Positions 8,731 to 16,820 of a stretch of 64,000 bases of DNA are shown here, one piece after another. A program made the position numbers and the translations under genes. Source of the stretch: Embleya scabrispora DSM 41855 (lineage in GTDB: Bacteria > Actinomycetota > Actinomycetes > Streptomycetales > Streptomycetaceae); the NCBI RefSeq assembly GCF_000372745.1, contig NZ_KB889563.1, forward strand, positions 17,184 to 81,183, read 5' to 3'. Every line of letters begins with the position of its first letter. Within the stretch, counting starts at the first letter, position 1. The notes below the pieces were generated by a model. That model was not told the DNA's origin. It saw nothing but the letters and a program-made list of their open reading frames with translations, and did not search any database.

Positions 8731-9445
8731 GCGAGGCGGCGATAGCGGTTTGTGCGCGGATGACGAGCCGAGACCCGTGTGCGGCGCATGAGGGGTCACG
8801 CTGCCGGAAGTCGATCGCTACTACGCTGCTCGTGCCGAGGCGACGATCCGATCGGACGACGGCACGCCACCGGTGCGCCAGGCAACGACACGAAATGGGA
8901 CGGCTCCGCCGACGAACCCGTGGCCGTGGTCGCCGCGTTGTGGCGTATCTCCCCCGAGGCTCGCCGGATCGACCCCTCCCGCCACAACCACACCGCGCCC
9001 GACTGAGCATCCGCCACCCTGGTCTCGACCGCCGGCACCCTCGGTGACGGTCGCCCGGTCGTCCTCGGCGACGTGGAAGAGGCGGCCGCAGTTCGCGGAC
9101 ACACCGCCGCCACCGGTCCCTCCCGGTCCCGGTGATCCGCCACGTGCCGGAAGGAACGTCCGGCGCATCACCGCGTGTTCGCGGGCGTCCGCACCTCGGC
9201 CGTCGACACCCTCACCACCGGCGTGCGGACGCCGATGATCCTCAGCCGCCACCAATAGACCACCGCCCGCCCCTGGTCGCCGGCGGCCCGGCCGCGGCCG
9301 GGAAGACCACGGCCCTCCCTCGCGGCGCGCGGTCACCTCTCCCCCATTTCGCCGGTGCGGCGAGACACGGTGTGGGCGTCGCGGACCTGCGCGGGATCGC
9401 ACACACGCGCTAGCGTGCGGGGGCAGGCGGAGAACCACAGAGAAG
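8731..9445. other. degenerate interval
   Basis: About 700 bases with short coding-like stretches in shifting plus-strand frames (for example NDTKWDGSADEPVAVVAALW near 8880-8950 and LVSTAGTLGDGRPVVLGDVE near 9018-9078) but no continuous gene. It looks like eroded coding sequence following the ACP remnant. Confidence 0.4.
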
Positions 9446-9457
9446 GTGGGTACGTCG

Positions 9458-10321
9458 ATGGTGGAATCGAGCAGGGCGTGGCAGTTACCTCGGGAGGATT
9501 CGGTCGGGAGCCATGTGCCGCCGGGCATCGACGTGACCCGCCCGCATCCGGCGCGCATGTACAACTACTACCTCGACGGCAAGGACAATTTCGCCGCCGA
9601 CCGTGACGCGGCCGAGCAGGTCATCGCCGCGGCCCCCAGTGCGCGGCCGTCGGCTCGTGGAAACCGGGTCTTCCTCCGGCGCGCGGTACGGCATCTCGCG
9701 CGGCACGGCATACGCCAGTTCCTCGACATCGGCACCGGTATCCCCACCGCGGGCAACACCCACGAAATCGCACAGGACGTGGCGCCCGACGTACGGGTGG
9801 CGTACGTGGACAACGATCCGATCGTGCTCACCCACGCGCAGGCGCTGATGCGCAGTTCACCGCAGGGTCGTACCGCGTACGTCCAGGCGGACGTGCGCCG
9901 ACCGCAGTCGGTCCTGGCCGATCCCCAGGTGCGCGAGGTCATCGACTTCGATCGGCCGACCGCCGTATTGCTGGTCGCGTTGCTGCACTTCGTGCGCGAC
10001 GAAGAGGATCCGCGCGCGCTCGTGGCCGAATTGCGTGACGCCTTGGCCCCCGGCAGCTATTTGGTCCTTTCGCACACCAGCGCCGACTTCGACGCGGAGC
10101 GGGCCCACAACGGAGCGCGGATCTACAACCGTGCGACGGCGCCGGCGGTGCTGCGCACACGGCAGGAAATCCTGTCGATGTTCGACGGATTCACCCTGGT
10201 GCCGCCCGGGTTGGTACCGCTTCCCCGGTGGGACCCGGACGGCGATCCCGACGACGGTTCGTACGGGACGTTCGACGAGAGCCTGGTATGGCTGTACGGC
10301 GCTGTCGGCCGCAAGGATTGA
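9458..10321 (+). CDS. SAM-dependent methyltransferase, DUF574/Methyltransf_19 family
   Basis: 287 residues, second member of the same family as the product of 7528-8340. It has the HPARMYNYYLDGKDNFAADRD signature, SAM loop QFLDIGTGIPT, and YVDNDPIVLTHAQAL. Start: ATG at 9458 is preceded by AGAAGGTGGG at good spacing; the GTG at 9446 lies inside that ribosome-binding sequence and is less likely. The C-terminus ends with SLVWLYGAVGRKD, a common family ending. Transcribed alone, followed by a hairpin terminator. Confidence 0.9.
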   Translation: MVESSRAWQLPREDSVGSHVPPGIDVTRPHPARMYNYYLDGKDNFAADRDAAEQVIAAAPSARPSARGNRVFLRRAVRHLARHGIRQFLDIGTGIPTAGNTHEIAQDVAPDVRVAYVDNDPIVLTHAQALMRSSPQGRTAYVQADVRRPQSVLADPQVREVIDFDRPTAVLLVALLHFVRDEEDPRALVAELRDALAPGSYLVLSHTSADFDAERAHNGARIYNRATAPAVLRTRQEILSMFDGFTLVPPGLVPLPRWDPDGDPDDGSYGTFDESLVWLYGAVGRKD

Positions 10322-10408
10322 CTCGTCGTCGGGCCGCGTCGCCGACACCGCGGCCCACGCGGCACACCCACCCGACCCGCGCCGCACGGAGCCCGTCCGG
10401 CGCGTCGC

Positions 10409-10445
10409 CGCCCCCACGGCCTTGCCGGTCGGGTGGGTGGGGGCG
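10409..10445. terminator. bidirectional hairpin terminator
   Basis: Arms CGCCCCCAC (10409-10417) and GTGGGGGCG (10437-10445) lie between two convergent genes (stops at 10321 plus strand and 10466 minus strand) and probably end both transcripts. Confidence 0.55.
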
Positions 10446-10465
10446 CCTGGAATTTTCGCGCGCCT

Positions 10466-10924
10466 TCAGGCGGCCAGGTGTCGTGCCAGCAGGTTCCAGC
10501 TGGAGTCGAAGCCCAGGTGGGCGCCCTCGCCGCGGAATTGTTCGGGGACGTCGGTCTGGCGCAGGGTCAGACGGGTACGGCCCTCGGCCAGTTCGGTGAG
10601 CGTCAGTTCCTGGCTCATCGCCTCGCCCGGCACGTGGAAGGCCAACCTCCGAGGCGCGTCGACGTCCAGGTAGACGCCCTTGAAAGAGATCTCCGTGTCG
10701 CCCATGACCATGGTGAGTTCGCAGCGCCCACCCGTCCACGGCTCGAGGGTGACGCTTTCGCGCGGCACGGACAATCCCTCGGGCGCGAAGAACGCCACGA
10801 TCCGGTCCGGGTCGGTGTACGCGGCGAACACCTCTTCCCGCAGCGCGTCGAACTCGCGCACGAAGGTGACCGTACCGTCGCCGTCGTCGGTCATCGTGGT
10901 CGCCAGGGCAGTGTTCCCGGTCAT
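10466..10924 (-). CDS. SRPBCC (AHSA1/START-like) domain protein
   Basis: 152 residues of the AHSA1-type SRPBCC fold: VTFVREFDALREEVFAAYTDPDRIVAFFAP is the usual N-terminal helix-grip entry, then GRCELTMVMGDTEISFKGVYLDV and a C-terminal long helix (DSSWNLLARHLA). The fold makes a hydrophobic ligand cavity; bacterial members are stress-associated or of unknown role. The ATG at 10924 gives a protein of normal family length. No neighbour indicates function. Confidence 0.88.
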   Translation of the reverse strand: MTGNTALATTMTDDGDGTVTFVREFDALREEVFAAYTDPDRIVAFFAPEGLSVPRESVTLEPWTGGRCELTMVMGDTEISFKGVYLDVDAPRRLAFHVPGEAMSQELTLTELAEGRTRLTLRQTDVPEQFRGEGAHLGFDSSWNLLARHLAA

Positions 10925-11332
10925 GGGCAGACTCCTCAAATCCTCGTGGTGTGCCGTGCTTTCGCAAGATAGACCGGGACACCGACACGAACTCGTCGCA
11001 ACCCGCCACGGAACATTCCCCGGCGCGCCACGCCACTGCTCACCAGCACGAGAGCAGCACCCGACCAGCGAGACACACCCCCCGTGGGTGGGGACTCGAG
11101 TCAACCGGACACGATCCCGGCGGCGGCGAGGGCGTGGTGGAAACCTTCGCCGGGTCGGGGGATCTCGCCGTAGTCCTCGTCGTCGTCCTCGACGCGCAGG
11201 CGGTGGACGACGACCCCCAGGACGGAGCCACCGCGAGAGCGCCGGCCGCCGAATTCGCCCCCTACCTCGGCATCCCCGCCGGCGCCCGGATGACGCGGCG
11301 CAAGGGAGTGGCCGGCCGGCTCCAAGGAGGCG

Positions 11333-11446
11333 ATGGAGTGGCTCACGCCGCAGGATGTTGCCCAGACCGTCGGGTTCATCGCCACCCTGCCGCCGCGGGT
11401 CAACTTGCAGCAGGTCACCATCATGCCCACCGGGCAGGCCGGCTGA
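11333..11446 (+). pseudogene. short-chain dehydrogenase C-terminal remnant
   Basis: A 37-codon stretch ending in TGA reads LTPQDVAQTVGFIATLPPRV then VTIMPTGQAG-stop. This is the C-terminus of a classical SDR of the YdfG/SDR type, where a PEDVAE helix and an I-PT-Q/N ending are typical. No Rossmann fold or YxxxK is found upstream. It is a leftover of a deleted gene. Confidence 0.6.
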
Positions 11447-11671
11447 CCGTGGGATGCCACAGGCCGCCGCCCTCGCACGAGGGCGGCGGTACCCGGGAGC
11501 GCGGCGCTGCGGCATTCAGGATGCCGATGGGCGAGTGTGTGACGGCCCCGCAGGGGTGGTCCCTGCGGGACCGTCACGGGCGAGGTGCCGGTTTGGTCGG
11601 CAAGCTGCGGGTTGTTTCCTGTCCGGCGGATCGTGCGATTCGTTCTTCCCGGCGTGGGACGGTGCTCGCGG

Positions 11672-11940
11672 TCAGTCGCCAAGGAACCACAGATAACGAT
11701 GGGGTTCCGCCAAGACCGACTCACTCAAGCGCCTGGCCTCGACGACCCACTCGCCGACGCATGCCTCGGGCAAACGCCCCAACTCCTCCAGCAGTGACTC
11801 GGTCTGCCACCCGTTGAAGATGGTGTCGGTGTAGGGGCAGACGTGCCCCAGTAGGGGGAAGCCCGACCGCTCGATCCGGCTGTCCCACTCATAGCCTCCG
11901 AACGTCGCCGGTTCCCCGTGGAATCCGCGATGCGGATCGC
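11672..11940 (-). pseudogene. C-terminal fragment of unknown protein
   Basis: The minus-strand frame ending at TGA 11672 reads convincingly: GEPATFGGYEWDSRIERSGF, a Cys/Tyr segment GHVCPYTDTIFNGWQTESLL, then VVEARRLSESVLAEPHRYLWFLGD-stop. No ATG, GTG or TTG start lies upstream before the kinase stop at 12098, so it appears to have lost its 5' end. I do not recognise the family. Confidence 0.45.
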
Positions 11941-12097
11941 GGCCGGGGACCGGGAGGAGCCGCTGCGCGCGGTATGGGCGGCGGCGCGGGGCATCCGGGT
12001 GCCGTGCAGGCGCGTCGTGTCGATCGCGGCGCGCTTTCGCTTCAAGGTGTCCAACGGTGACGTCGGGTATCGGAACTGTCTTGAATGCCGGTGGTGA

Positions 12098-12780
12098 TCA
12101 ATCCTCGTGTTGACGTGGGAGGTAGGGGCTGATGTGGTCGGCGACGATCTCTGCGATGGCAGCGGCATCGCGGGAACCGTCGACTTCGATCACCCGGATG
12201 CCGAGCCGGCGGGCGGTGTGGACGGCGTCCTCGGCGACGAGGCGATCCCGGGCGAGGCGGTTGGCCTGGGCTCGGACCGGATCACTGACGCGGTGCCCGA
12301 GCGAGGCGGCTCGGGGAAGTTCGCGGAGCTGGTGGCGGCGGAACTCGGGCGTGGGCACCATGACGACCATCCGGCGCGGTGAGTCGAGGACGCGTGCGAC
12401 GAGTTCGGGACGCAGTCCCCAGCCCTCGGCGATGATCGGGTGGCCCGAGACGAGTGCGCGCAGGTCGTCCAGGGCCCACTCGAACCGGTCCGGGAATCCG
12501 GCCAGGGTTTCGGTGGCCATCTCTTCCGGGGTGGAGTGGACCCACACCTTGTCCGGGTCGGGCTCGGTGGCGGGCTCGCCGAGGCCGAGGCGACGGGCGA
12601 TCCGGCGATCGTTGTGACCGCGAGCGTCGTGGTAGTCGTAGTGATAGACGGTGACGCGGTACCGGACGGCCAGAAGCCGGGCCACGGTCGACTTTCCAGC
12701 CCATTGACCGCCGCCGATCCACAATGCTCGGTGCAATTGTCCCGGACTTCGCCGTCCGCAAGGGAGTCGTGACTGGTCAT
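12098..12780 (-). pseudogene. P-loop nucleoside/AAA-type kinase, apparently frameshifted near its start
   Basis: The protein has a Walker A motif (LWIGGGQWAGKSTVARLL), a DYHD segment, a Walker B-like HPIIAEGWGL, and a lid-like arginine-rich C-terminal half, resembling AAA_33 or zeta-toxin-like small kinases of Streptomyces. A very strong start signal (AGGAGGACAGCAG then ATG at 12780) opens MTSHDSLADGEVRDNCTE, but this frame is out of phase with the Walker A frame by one base; the shift falls around 12725-12745. Either one base was lost (pseudogene or sequence error), or a TTG at 12736 is used, giving 212 residues. The Walker motifs are intact. Confidence 0.7.
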
Positions 12781-12836
12781 CTGCTGTCCTCCTGCGGTGA
12801 GGTGCGGCGGCTGACTTCGCGGCATGGGTGGCCCGA

Positions 12837-13577
12837 TCACGTTGGGCCGGTCCGGCAGGCACCGCGGCGTCCGGCGCAACCGGCCGCGCAGCCGCAACCG
12901 GCGGTCGCCGGTGCCGCGTCGGTGCCCACGCGAGTCGGGGGCGGGGTCGTGCAGCAACTGTTGCCGCGCCACGCTTCGCGGCCTTCCTTGACGGCGACCG
13001 CAGCAATGATCAGGGCGGCGATGGGGTCGGCGAAGGACCAGCCCAGGGTGGAGTTCAGCATCAGGCCCAGCAGGAGGACGGCGGACAGGTACGTGCACAG
13101 CAGGGTCTGCTTGGAGTCGGCCACGGCGGAGGCGGAGCCGAAGTCGCGGCCGGCGCGGCGCTGGGCGTACGACAGGCCGGGCATGATCGCCAACGACAGG
13201 GCGGCCAGGGCGATGCCGACGGTGGAGTGCTCGGCCCCGCCGGTCCCGGCGAGGGCGCGGACGGCGTCGACGCCGACGTACGCGGCGAGTGCGAAGAACG
13301 AGACCGCGATGATCCGCAGGGTGGTCTTCTCCCGCCGTGCGGGGTCCTTGGCGGTGAACTGCCAGGCCACCGCGGTCGCGGAGGCGACCTCGATGATCGA
13401 GTCCAGGCCGAACCCGACCAGCGCGGTCGAGGACGCGGCGGCGCCGGCCGTGATCGCGACGGCGGCCTCGACCACGTTGTAGCTGATCGTCGCAGCCACC
13501 AGCAGCCGTATCCGCCGGCGAAGCACGTCCTGTCGGGCCGGGGAGGGATCCAGGGATATCGACACGGGCGCGGCCAT
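12837..13577 (-). CDS. cation diffusion facilitator (CDF) metal efflux transporter
   Basis: 246 residues, about six transmembrane segments. The CDF metal site is visible as ALVGFGLDSIIEVASA (helix 2, with D) and the helix 5 region AVADSKQTLLCTYLSAVLL. The usual cytoplasmic C-terminal domain is replaced by a short tail rich in Cys, Gly and Ala (NSCCTTPPPTR then TAGCGCAAGCAGRRGACR), a plausible soft-metal-binding tail. The start ATG overlaps the stop of the CmtR-like regulator as TGATG, so translation is coupled. Proton-driven export of Cd, Zn or Pb is inferred from the regulator type. Confidence 0.88.
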   Translation of the reverse strand: MAAPVSISLDPSPARQDVLRRRIRLLVAATISYNVVEAAVAITAGAAASSTALVGFGLDSIIEVASATAVAWQFTAKDPARREKTTLRIIAVSFFALAAYVGVDAVRALAGTGGAEHSTVGIALAALSLAIMPGLSYAQRRAGRDFGSASAVADSKQTLLCTYLSAVLLLGLMLNSTLGWSFADPIAALIIAAVAVKEGREAWRGNSCCTTPPPTRVGTDAAPATAGCGCAAGCAGRRGACRTGPT

Positions 13578-13912
13578 CAGCAGCAGCCCTTCTCGTCGGT
13601 GTCCTCGCACGCCGCGGTCGGGTCGACGGCCAGGACGACGCCGAGCAGGTCGCCGAGCGCGTGTGCGAGCCGGGGATCCGCGAGTTCGTAGCGCAGGCGC
13701 CGGCCCTCGGCGAAGGCGACGACCAGGCCACAACCGCGCAGACACGTCAGGTGATTGGACAGGTTCGTGCGCGAGACCCCCAACGCCTCGGCGAGTTCGC
13801 TCGGATAGACCGGGCCCTCGCGCATCGCCAGCAGCAGCCTGGATCGTGTGGGGTCGGAGAGCGCGTGGCCGAACCGCGCCAGCACCTCACCCTGCACCGC
13901 AACAGTCATCAT
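13577..13912 (-). CDS. cmtR: ArsR-family metal sensor, CmtR-like
   Basis: 111 residues, ArsR/SmtB winged helix (FGHALSDPTRSRLLLAMREGPVYPSELAEALGVSRTNLSNHL). The recognition helix runs into CLRGCG, exactly the arrangement of the two cysteines (Cys57/Cys61) that bind Cd(II)/Pb(II) in Mycobacterium tuberculosis CmtR, and the C-terminus adds further cysteines (AACEDTDEKGCC), matching the third ligand region. It is therefore most likely a Cd/Pb-responsive repressor of itself and the downstream CDF gene. ATG at 13912 or 13909. Confidence 0.9.
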   Translation of the reverse strand: MMTVAVQGEVLARFGHALSDPTRSRLLLAMREGPVYPSELAEALGVSRTNLSNHLTCLRGCGLVVAFAEGRRLRYELADPRLAHALGDLLGVVLAVDPTAACEDTDEKGCC

Positions 13913-13950
13913 GGACTGAACAATACAGTCGATGATGAATAATAGTGAAG
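13913..13950. promoter_or_regulatory. AT-rich promoter/operator of the cmtR-CDF operon
   Basis: This short stretch is much more AT-rich than its surroundings and contains an imperfect dyad (AACAATACAG ... GATGAATAATAGT). It sits directly upstream of the cmtR start, where a CmtR-type repressor would bind. Confidence 0.5.
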
Positions 13951-14143
13951 GGGGTGTCGCTCGCATGCGGGCGAGGAGGCCGTGGGCCGCTTCGGCGGTC
14001 TCCTCGGGTGGCGGGAGCACCTCCTGCCCCGGACGTGGTCGGGGCGATGAAGGTACGCAGGAAGTCGGATGTGGCGGGAACGGTCGCGGCGTCAGACTTG
14101 GGTGTCGGTTGGTCGTCGAGGGCGGGGAAACGAGCACGTGGGC

Positions 14144-14632
14144 ATGGTGCGGGCGACGATAGGGGCACGGGCGGCGGGCGTGGCGCTGACCGTGTTGTCC
14201 GGTGCGCTCGCTGCCGCGTGCGGCGCCGGGAACCACGCGGACGGCGCGGAGGGCGAACCGGCGGCACGTCGCTGTGAACCGGTGCGTTCGACTACATCCG
14301 GCCTGTCGGAGGTGTTCCCGGAGTTGGCCCGGCTGGGTCCTGTGGTTTCCGCCGGTTGGTGCGGCCAGGCTCTCGGCTCGCTCGACACGGGGCGTGTGCT
14401 GGTGCCGGGGCCGTCGGACTGGGTCTATTACGGTGTCGTCCGTCTCGCCGACAGCGCCGCCGCAGAAGGTTCGGGGCCGTGGAAACCGGCCGGCGGGCCT
14501 CCGACAGGGATACCGATCGCCTTGAGTTCGTTCATACCGGCGCACGGCCAGTGGTCGTCCAACGGAGCGGGTGTCTACCTGGATCGCTCCTCCGCGACGC
14601 TCGTCCTCGGTTCGGTGCCCCTGGGGAACTGA
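14144..14632 (+). CDS. putative lipoprotein, unknown function
   Basis: 162 residues. The N-terminus has a short positive region, a hydrophobic stretch (GVALTVLSGALAAACGAG) and a lipobox LAAAC, so it should be exported and lipid-anchored at the outer face of the membrane. The mature part has two more cysteines (RRCEPVRS, SAGWCGQAL) and no recognised domain. ATG at 14144 chosen because it places the signal peptide at the start. It stands alone, convergent with the M4 protease gene. Confidence 0.7.
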   Translation: MVRATIGARAAGVALTVLSGALAAACGAGNHADGAEGEPAARRCEPVRSTTSGLSEVFPELARLGPVVSAGWCGQALGSLDTGRVLVPGPSDWVYYGVVRLADSAAAEGSGPWKPAGGPPTGIPIALSSFIPAHGQWSSNGAGVYLDRSSATLVLGSVPLGN

Positions 14633-14696
14633 GCGCCGCGGCCGACTCGGCTGCCAACAACCGCCGGGGCCGCAGATGTTCGACCAACGCGGCGAA

Positions 14697-14725
14697 CGAG
14701 GCCGCGGCGGGTGGCCGCGGCCTCG
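14697..14725. terminator. hairpin terminator between convergent genes
   Basis: Perfect 11-base stem CGAGGCCGCGG / CCGCGGCCTCG with a 7-base loop, placed between the lipoprotein gene (stop 14632, plus) and the M4 protease gene (stop 14769, minus). Confidence 0.7.
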
Positions 14726-14768
14726 ACGAAGGACGAACGTTCGGATGCCTATCGGGGTGCGTTCGGCA

Positions 14769-16310
14769 TCACGGGCAGGTCGGGTCACCGGCCTGGGCCG
14801 GGACGCTCACCGCGTCCCAGGCGGCCTTGGTCTTTTTGAACAGGCCGCAGGTGGAGTCGAGCGCCTTGGCGGACTTCAGCGTCGCGGTGCGGTACTTCTT
14901 GTAGGTCATACCGCTCGTCTTGAGCAGCATGCCGCCGTAGAAGATCTTGCCCGCGGTCTGGATTCCGGCGCCCGCGAGTTGCGTGTTGTTGCAGGTCGGG
15001 CTGGTGGGCTTGCCGCCACCGGGGTTCGTGCCCTCGGCGAGCAGGTAGAACCAGTGGTTCAGGGGCCCGGCCGCCGCGTGGGTCTCGGTGCCCGGGATCG
15101 AGGAGCTGTAGCAGTTCGGGTTGTTGCCGACCTGCGAGGGGTTGTACATGTTGCGGATCGGGCCGTTGCCGACCAGGTTGACCGTCTCGCCGACCAGGTA
15201 GTCCGGGCGGTCGTAGGGCGAGGGCTCGTTGGTGTACGCCTCGGTGAGCGCGCCGAAGATGTCGCCGGTTCCTTCACCCAGGCCGGCCTCGGCACCGGCA
15301 CCGCCGGGAGTGAACTGGTCTATGCCGTGCCCGAATTCGTGGCCCACGACGTCCATGGACGCGATCCACCGGTTGCTCTGGTTGTGGCCGATCTGGATCT
15401 GCGAACCGGTCCAGTAGGCGTTGACCGCGGGGAGCCCGACACGTACCGGCCAGCTTCCGCCGGTGCCGTTGTGACCGTTGCGACCGAGCCAGTCGCGGAG
15501 CATGTTCCATTCCTTCTGCGCGGCCCACAGGGCGTCGACGCAGCCGGTCTCCTTGCTGGTGGCGTTGCCGTTGCCCCAGGTGTCGGTGGCCTTGGTGAAG
15601 ACGCCGGCGCTGTAGTCGGCGCAGGACAGGCCGGGCCGGGTGGTGTCGATCATCTTGTAGCTGCCGGCGCTGCCGCTGGTGTTGATCGTCAGCGGGTTGG
15701 GACCGTTCCACTGGCTGGTGCCGGTGCCGCCCTTGACGTCGTCGTAGGAGTCGAGCAGCTGCCCCGAGCGGGCGTCGACGAAGACGTGCAGCCGGCTGGG
15801 CGCGCTCTCGGTGCTGCCGATCAGCACCGTCTCCCAGGCCAGGTTCGCGGAACTCTCCCGGACTCGTACGACCAGGCGTCGCGACTCGACCTTGTCGACG
15901 ACCTTGAGTCGCGAACGCGAGACGTTCTCGGCCGCGCCTTTGCCGACGGTCGGCTTGACGGGGACGTCGATCCGCAGATCGGTGGCCGACTGGGCGGCCC
16001 GGACGTTGCCGTTGCCGTCGGCCAGTACCGCGGCGCTCCCGCCGACCACGGGCAGCCCGCGGTAGGTGCGCTCGTAGGCCACGGAGTACAGGTCGTCGAC
16101 CCACGGGGTCACCTGCTGCCGTACGTAGCTCTCGTCGGGGCCCTTGGCCAGGACGTCCTGGCCGCTCGCGGCGGCCTTGTCGGCGGCGGACACCGCCGCC
16201 GCCAGGCCGGGCGCGGGCGGAGGAGTCGCCGCGTTCGACTGGGACGTACCGACCACGAGGCCGGCGAGTAAGGCCAGGACCGACCCGACCGTCACCGTGC
16301 TGCGTTTCAT
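14769..16310 (-). CDS. secreted M4 family zinc metalloprotease (thermolysin-like)
   Basis: 513 residues, pre-pro-enzyme. Signal peptide [20 protein letters not shown]; an FTP/PepSY-type propeptide ([37 protein letters not shown]); then the catalytic domain with HEFGH at about residue 324 and the downstream glutamate in [17 protein letters not shown]. The last third holds the alpha-helical C-terminal subdomain with the active-site His region ([18 protein letters not shown]). Length and order match Streptomyces neutral proteases. It acts outside the cell on proteins; regulation is not visible. Confidence 0.95.
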   Translation of the reverse strand: MKRSTVTVGSVLALLAGLVVGTSQSNAATPPPAPGLAAAVSAADKAAASGQDVLAKGPDESYVRQQVTPWVDDLYSVAYERTYRGLPVVGGSAAVLADGNGNVRAAQSATDLRIDVPVKPTVGKGAAENVSRSRLKVVDKVESRRLVVRVRESSANLAWETVLIGSTESAPSRLHVFVDARSGQLLDSYDDVKGGTGTSQWNGPNPLTINTSGSAGSYKMIDTTRPGLSCADYSAGVFTKATDTWGNGNATSKETGCVDALWAAQKEWNMLRDWLGRNGHNGTGGSWPVRVGLPAVNAYWTGSQIQIGHNQSNRWIASMDVVGHEFGHGIDQFTPGGAGAEAGLGEGTGDIFGALTEAYTNEPSPYDRPDYLVGETVNLVGNGPIRNMYNPSQVGNNPNCYSSSIPGTETHAAAGPLNHWFYLLAEGTNPGGGKPTSPTCNNTQLAGAGIQTAGKIFYGGMLLKTSGMTYKKYRTATLKSAKALDSTCGLFKKTKAAWDAVSVPAQAGDPTCP

Positions 16311-16770
16311 CGAGGCTCCTTGGATAGAGGACAGACCTCGACCACGAGTCCGACTCTCGTCGGCTCCGCGGGGTGAGCGGGACCGACCATCGCGTGCGCC
16401 GGGTTCGTGCCCGAGCGAACGAAACGCTCACACGGGCACAAGTCGACCGTCAACGAATGTGATCGACGCGGCACATTCTGTCAACAACCCCACGCACGGC
16501 CCCCGTCGAGCCCGAGGGCCGCCCGCTCCCCCTCCTCTCCGACAACCGGGCGCCCACGCAAGCGAGTTGGCGCGCACGACGAAACGGACGCGGGTCGTCC
16601 TCGCTCGGCGTCCCCGACGTCCACCACCTCCTCGGGCCCGACGAGGACGCGGGACGGACGTTGTGGCTCGGCGACGCCGTACTCGCGGCGTTCACGGCGC
16701 AGTTCGACCGCCCCGACCTGCCTCACCGGGTAGCGCGCAGCCGCGCCGGGCCACGGTCGCCCACCCACGA
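16311..16770. other. interval with promoter and a short coding-like fragment
   Basis: Bases next to 16310 hold the promoter and ribosome-binding site (AAGGAGCC) of the M4 protease. Near 16600-16735 a plus-strand frame reads SLGVPDVHHLLGPDEDAGRT then LWLGDAVLAAFTAQFDRPDL, which looks like a short remnant of an unidentified protein. No complete gene is present. Confidence 0.4.
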
Positions 16771-16806
16771 CGCCGCCCCTGTCCGGGTGTTCGGACAGGG
16801 GCGGCG
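16771..16806. terminator. strong hairpin terminator
   Basis: Perfect 15-base stem CGCCGCCCCTGTCCG / CGGACAGGGGCGGCG with loop GGTGTT. It lies 14 bases beyond the stop of the beta-propeller gene at 16821 and should end that transcript. Confidence 0.85.
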
Positions 16807-16820
16807 CGCCTGGTGTGTGG

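Noticed and set aside
8600..9300. A continuation of the ACP remnant into a thioesterase or docking domain
   Set aside because: No GxSxG or helical docking pattern is visible in any frame downstream.
11215..11330. Plus-strand AAEFAPYLGIPAGARMTRRKG resembling a GntR UTRA-domain strand
   Set aside because: Too short, no flanking regulator domains, and the opposite strand reads an equally plausible tail (HRLRVEDDDEDYGEIPRPGE).
14571..16271. 566-codon plus-strand frame antisense to the M4 protease
   Set aside because: Valine/Gly/Arg-rich shadow with no motifs; the protease on the other strand has complete active-site sequences.
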